Origin: Thiofaba sp049322715
GTDB taxonomy: Bacteria > Pseudomonadota > Gammaproteobacteria > Halothiobacillales > Halothiobacillaceae
Assembly: GCA_049322715.1 (NCBI GenBank)
Contig: JBMOQP010000046.1
Coordinates: 1 to 43,755 of the forward strand
Reading direction: 5' to 3'
DNA length: 43,755 nucleotides
A program made the translations under genes and the position numbers. Shown here in pieces: positions 41,601 through 43,755 of this stretch. Within the stretch, counting starts at the first letter, position 1. Every line of letters begins with the position of its first letter. The notes under the pieces are model-generated. The model searched no databases, was not told the DNA's origin, and was given only the letters and a program-made list of their open reading frames with translations.

Positions 41601-41686
41601 AGCGACAGAAGGCTGAACGCCAGGGTCGCGCCGAACATCAACAGCGGGAGGAAGGTCTTGAGGCGGCGTGGCAGCAAGCGGTTCAT
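38645..41686 (-). CDS. Membrane PAS-GGDEF-EAL protein, probable c-di-GMP phosphodiesterase
   Basis: 1013 residues. Membrane segments (~10-32 and ~190-208) enclose a periplasmic sensor, followed by a HAMP-like region, two PAS domains (NRRVAELL; ITDPEQRIIAVNPAFTRIMG), a GGDEF domain and an EAL domain. The cyclase site is degenerate (AADEF), while EAL is intact: FEALVRW, VNVSPRQF, LEVTEG, DDFGTGYSS, LKIDRSFI. Phosphodiesterase activity is therefore expected. Cassette 8 is inserted inside the GGDEF domain (RLPSGSPIGESRFVPDK), and partial cassette 10 forms part of the C-terminal tail (AVHGGSPSGVWPSRA). It follows the substrate-binding protein gene, whose restored stop would overlap its ATG. Confidence 0.9.
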   Translation of the reverse strand: MNRLLPRRLKTFLPLLMFGATLAFSLLSLVALDISDRAKLIAELEEHLRNEGAGLARQAEVDLARDPARVEREIMLHAAEEGQVHTALFDPDGLVLYASRLDWVGRPAGEVVPGFDPARFAAVTNGLEPLIMRDGLRLMICFPYAHPPGPGELSSIRRGVIHIDYDLGGVLAARRTENLRNQLPLLVLGLLAVIAFAFWLHRGVTAPLQSLGQVTRRVMEGDLGARVGKQGVFELAELTASFDRMVEWLGRETRSLREQRDFDHALLQALPALVVAVDGEGRIVLANRRVAELLDCAPEALDRQPFSILARQSGEQFLRLFARLRDGDLHEIGGVEAPLPAADGSMRWISWSLRRLDGMVLAVGEDVTAQRAAETRLRLAQTVFDHLDETLLITDPEQRIIAVNPAFTRIMGHTEDEVRGKTPAELKSGLHDAGFYRQLWHSLNTTGQWQGEIWDRRKDGTLIPLWQTISAVRDEHGRLLHYVANASDLSALKQAQERSAWFAEHDPLTGLLNRAGFLARLREHLAQAAETGQHGAALVLNLDRFKSINEGRGPQWGDALLIAAGERLRLHAPVGVGLARLAADEFAVLLPPGQADATAAAELALRIAEALRSALRTPIVLDRLPSGSPIGESRFVPDKSVQPLDVHEESFLVSASLGIALYPPPESEGTEPSEETLRQANLAMHAAKVEGGDRVEFFERGMGERVRAAFDLEHALARALAAGESERPFHLFLQPQVDATGELRGFEALVRWIDPQQGMISPAQFIPIAEQSGMIGVLGDWVLDRACFHLGQLSREGRCLSIAVNVSPRQFGAEDFVARVSQSLARHGADPGLLMLEVTEGLVIDNPGRTISTMLELARLGVRFSIDDFGTGYSSLAYLKRLPIHELKIDRSFIRDLPHDGDDAVIVDTIIAMAEHLKLMVVAEGVETEAQAAFLRERGQVIAQGFLYGRPEPAEDWLGRVLVPHPWSLLSDPSAVHGGSPSGVWPSRAAAQPGDASQEGDRSVAEGRGGSEA
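38737..38769. repeat. Partial hairpin cassette, copy 10 (3' end of the EAL gene)
   Basis: B-type CCCC / GGGG with loop AGA (as in copy 9), then A-type CTTCCGCC / GGCTGAAG (one mismatch) with loop ATGGAC. No C hairpin is clear. Confidence 0.6.
39766..39836. repeat. Three-hairpin cassette, copy 8 (inside the GGDEF domain)
   Basis: Plus-strand order C-B-A. C is CCGATTTGT / ACAAATCGG with loop CGGGA. B is TTCGCC / GGCGAA with loop GATA. The linker is ACCTGAAGGG. A is GCCGATC / GATCGGC with loop AAGGAC. All three stems are perfect. Confidence 0.85.
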
Positions 41687-42656
41687 GCGACGGGCAGGTA
41701 CTCGGCGTGGACCAGGTCTTTGAACAGACGTTCCTGCAGGATGCCATTGCCGGGGGCAGGATGCCAGCGCCCTGCAGGATCGCCGCCACGTCGCGGACGC
41801 GCTCGAGCAGGAGCGGATGGGTGCCACCCAGGAGGCGACGGTTGTGCTCGAGATCGGTCAACTGGATCCCGCGCAGCCCGGCGAGCACCGTCTCCGGCCT
41901 CTGCTTGAGCCGCGCGCCGATGCGGTAGGCGGCGTCCATGCGGTTGAGGGCGAGGTCATGCACGGCGAGCAGGGTGGCCTCCACGAGGTGGTGCAGTGCG
42001 GCCCGGTGATGGGCGAGGGTGGAAGGATGGACGGCCAGCACGTCGACGATGGTGTCAGGGAGGGCGCGCGAGTCGAAGATGCGCACCGCCCCATCCGCTT
42101 CCAGTTCGCTCAAGGCCGGCTCGAAGGTGATCAGGGCATCGATGCGGCCTGCGCGCCAGGCCGCCGCGTGCTCGTGGAAACCGAGGGACACCGGCTGCAC
42201 CTCATCCGCCGCGAGCCCTCCGCGCTCCAGCAGGGCCGCAAGCATCAGCGCGCCCACCGCCGATTGCTCGACGCCGATCCTCGCCCCCGCCAAGTCGGCG
42301 AGATGCATGGGACTGCGGGCCAGGACACCGTCCGCGCCGGCGGAGACGTCGAACACCATCGGCACGACGAGCGGTAACCCCAGGGCGCGTGCGCGCAAGA
42401 CCTCGTCGAGCGTCAGCGCCGCCGCCTCCACCAGCCCGCTGCCGAGCAGGTGCAGGGAGTCCGTGGCCGAGGGGGTCTCCACCAGCCGCACCAGGCCTGC
42501 GTCCAGCCAGCCATGCTGGCGGGCCAGGAACATCGGCTCGTATCCCACCCATGGATGGACCGCCACGCGCAGGGGCGGGCGCGGACCGCAACCACCGAGC
42601 AGGAGCGCGGAGGCGGCGAGCTTGGCGAGAAAACCCCGGCGGGAGAGAGGACGCAT
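41683..42656 (-). pseudogene. NrtA/SsuA-type substrate-binding lipoprotein, frameshifted near its end
   Basis: Periplasmic binding protein of the nitrate/sulfonate/taurine type. The start combines a twin Arg and a lipobox (RRGFLAKLAASALLLGGC). VAVHPWVGYEPMFLARQHGWL, VVPMVFDVSAGADGV and FEPALSELEADGA support the fold. The frame breaks at the 5-G run 41752-41756 (C on the coding strand). One more base there gives GNGILQERLFKDLVHAEYLP and a stop overlapping the next gene's ATG as ATGA. About 95% of the protein is intact, so a sequence error or a recent mutation is likely. No permease or ATPase genes follow; the partner is a sensor instead. Confidence 0.8.
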
Positions 42657-42685
42657 CGGAGTCCGTCGGATGGCGTAATAACTGC

Positions 42686-42691
42686 ACTATA
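42686..42691 (-). promoter_or_regulatory. Possible -10 box for the substrate-binding protein operon
   Basis: TATAGT on the minus strand, 30 bp before the ATG at 42656, in the 72-bp gap after the IMPase-family gene. No clear -35. Confidence 0.3.
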
Positions 42692-42728
42692 GCAAAGGGA
42701 TTGCCGGATGCTGGCCTGCGGCACGGCC

Positions 42729-43529
42729 CTAGGCCTGCCCGTCCCGCAGCCAGGCTGCCCACTCTGCGAACAGGCGCGCATCGCCGGCGCATACGGCAGA
42801 GCGCTTCTCGAGCGTGTTGTTGAACACCGCATCGCCCTCCAGCGTGCAGCTGTGGCCACCCGCTTCCTCGAGGATGATGTGACCGCCGGCGTAGTCCCAC
42901 AGCCCCTGCTTGCCGTGCAGGTAGACATGGAAGCGCCCGGCGGCGACCCAGCACCAGTCGAGGGCGACCGAGCCGATCGAGCGCTGCGAGCTGTACGGCG
43001 CGCCGACCGCCAGCCGGGTGGCGAGCGCGGGCGAGAGGCGCTTGAAGTCCACGCAGGCGAGGGTCTTCCTGAGGGGAATGTCGCAGGCCGGCGGCTCGAG
43101 GCGCTCGCCGTTCAGCCAGGCCCCCTGGCCCTGGGCGGCGCTGAAGGTCTCGTCGCGCATCACGTCCATCACCACGCCGAGCACCACCCGACCGCCGCGG
43201 ATCAGTGCCAGCGAGGGGGCAAAGATCGGCACGCCCGCGGCGAAGTTGCTGGTGCCGTCGAGCGGGTCGAGGATCCACAGGCCGCTGTCGGCGTGCCGCA
43301 TCAGGCGCTTCTGCTCGCCCTCGTCCATCTCCTCGCCGAGGAAGGGGATGTCCGGGAAGCGCACGGCCAGCTCGCGCTGCACGCGGGCCTGCATGGCGAG
43401 GTCCGCCTCGGTCAGCCAGGACCCGTCGGGCTTGAGGTGGCGCTCCACGTTGCGGAAGCGGGGCAGGATCTCCTCGAGCGCGGCCTGGCGAACGAGGGCG
43501 GCAATGGCGTTGTGGTCGGGGTTGGGCAT
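42729..43529 (-). CDS. Inositol monophosphatase-family phosphatase
   Basis: 266-residue Mg-dependent, Li-sensitive-type phosphatase fold. The metal-binding motifs are FLGEEMDEG, WILDPLDGTSNF and WDYAGGHIILEEAGG, all complete. Candidates include an IMPase (SuhB type), CysQ-like 3'(2'),5'-bisphosphate nucleotidase or a sugar-phosphate phosphatase. The sequence alone does not decide, so no symbol is given. ATG at 43529 gives the family N-terminus. The leader shares a 15-bp motif with xth, and a cloverleaf-like inverted repeat lies ~90 bp upstream. Confidence 0.9.
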   Translation of the reverse strand: MPNPDHNAIAALVRQAALEEILPRFRNVERHLKPDGSWLTEADLAMQARVQRELAVRFPDIPFLGEEMDEGEQKRLMRHADSGLWILDPLDGTSNFAAGVPIFAPSLALIRGGRVVLGVVMDVMRDETFSAAQGQGAWLNGERLEPPACDIPLRKTLACVDFKRLSPALATRLAVGAPYSSQRSIGSVALDWCWVAAGRFHVYLHGKQGLWDYAGGHIILEEAGGHSCTLEGDAVFNNTLEKRSAVCAGDARLFAEWAAWLRDGQA

Positions 43530-43555
43530 GGTGGGTTGCTTGCTCGATGTGCGTG

Positions 43556-43570
43556 AAAGGAAGGTTTTCT
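43556..43570 (-). promoter_or_regulatory. Leader motif shared with xth
   Basis: On the minus strand AGAAAACCTTCCTTT, preceded by GTCC, ends 26 nt before the IMPase-family ATG. It is the same 15-mer and orientation as at 22462-22476. Confidence 0.45.
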
Positions 43571-43620
43571 GGACACGGCTGCGCCGGGCGAGGGAAATTC
43601 CCCCTTGGCCGCGCCGGGGC

Positions 43621-43717
43621 TGGCCTGCCCGGCAGGGGGTCAAACCGCCATGGATGGCGGTTTGAGGTTCCCCGGGACAGGATGTCCCGTGGAACCGGCC
43701 CCCTGACGGGCAGGCCA
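43621..43717. repeat. Cloverleaf-like inverted repeat with two inner hairpins
   Basis: Outer stem 43621-43639 pairs with 43699-43717 (TGGCCTGCCCGGCAGGGGG and its complement, 18 of 19). Inside are hairpin 1, CAAACCGCC / GGCGGTTTG with loop ATGGAT (43641-43664), and hairpin 2, 43666-43678 with 43684-43696 (GGTTCC...GGGAC / GTCCC...GGAACC, one mismatch) with loop AGGAT. Hairpin 1 is the A-type of the cassette family. A CCCCGAAGGGG string follows at 43728-43738. The rest of 43530-43755 shows no gene. Confidence 0.8.
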
Positions 43718-43755
43718 GACACGGGCACCCCGAAGGGGCGCGGTCGTGGGGGCGT

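Noticed and set aside
41382..41682. Long tail of the substrate-binding protein in its unshifted frame
   Set aside because: The tail is Pro/Arg/Gly-rich low-complexity sequence lying antisense in frame terms to a good EAL gene start. It is explained by a one-base frameshift.

Overview
This 43.8 kb window is GC-rich chromosomal DNA from a gammaproteobacterium. The evidence is the divergent rluD/bamD pair, a glnB-type P-II protein with Tyr51, a yfbR-type 5'-nucleotidase, proQ, rsmB, an opgG/opgD-family gene and several c-di-GMP sensor proteins. The mix (heme-binding sensor, protoglobin, AmmeMemoRadiSam genes, bufferin-type MNIO operon) would fit a Chromatiales-like or sulfur-oxidising lineage, but that assignment is inference. 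No tRNA, rRNA, CRISPR array, prophage or intact insertion sequence was seen.

Layout. 0.25-3.8 kb (minus): SDR epimerase, proQ, small lipoprotein, AmpG-like permease. 3.9-6.4 kb: rluD diverging from bamD and a nitroreductase. 6.4-10.2 kb (minus): glnB, a DegP/MucD protease, a CinA-like protein overlapping hemH. 10.4-14.3 kb (plus): 2-Cys peroxiredoxin behind an OxyR-like site, then trxB followed directly by two divergent transhydrogenase-like membrane genes (PntAb-like, PntB-like) and a frameshifted DUF3293 gene. 14.2-17.9 kb (minus): yfbR, a diguanylate cyclase whose 5' end is tandemly duplicated, and dgt. 17.9-23.4 kb (plus): a beta-hydroxyacid dehydrogenase, a small Cys-repeat peptide with an MNIO (DUF692) and a BufC-like partner, purH and xth. 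23.4-31.3 kb (minus): roadblock protein and protoglobin, a degenerate MBL-fold protein, an extended Flp pilin, rsmB with a DUF559 pseudogene fused upstream, opgG/opgD, and the AmmeMemoRadiSam radical SAM gene. 31.4-33.7 kb (plus): a PEBP protein, a small unknown protein, Memo and AMMECR1. 33.9-43.5 kb: a heme-binding GGDEF-EAL sensor (plus), then a minus-strand run of a substrate-binding protein, an EAL sensor and a PhnD-GGDEF sensor, and an inositol monophosphatase-family gene.

The most unusual signal is a dispersed family of about 70-bp, three-hairpin cassettes lying inside protein-coding genes without breaking the frame (SDR, proQ, degP, xth, rsmB, amrS, amrA, the EAL sensor). Loops and one linker are conserved, while the stems change sequence but stay self-complementary. 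Hairpin A always has a loop of the form C[ANGGAN]G, and where hairpin C is intact its loop is YKGGA on the same strand. Related hairpins occur in a MITE-like insertion that splits the DUF559 gene and in a cloverleaf near the right end. The second strong candidate for something new is the MNIO operon, whose precursor has a pentapeptide-spaced Cys core but no visible export signal.

Two apparent frameshifts lie in G/C homopolymers (13982-13988 and 41752-41756) and may be sequence errors. The DUF559 gene is broken in several ways and looks like a real pseudogene.
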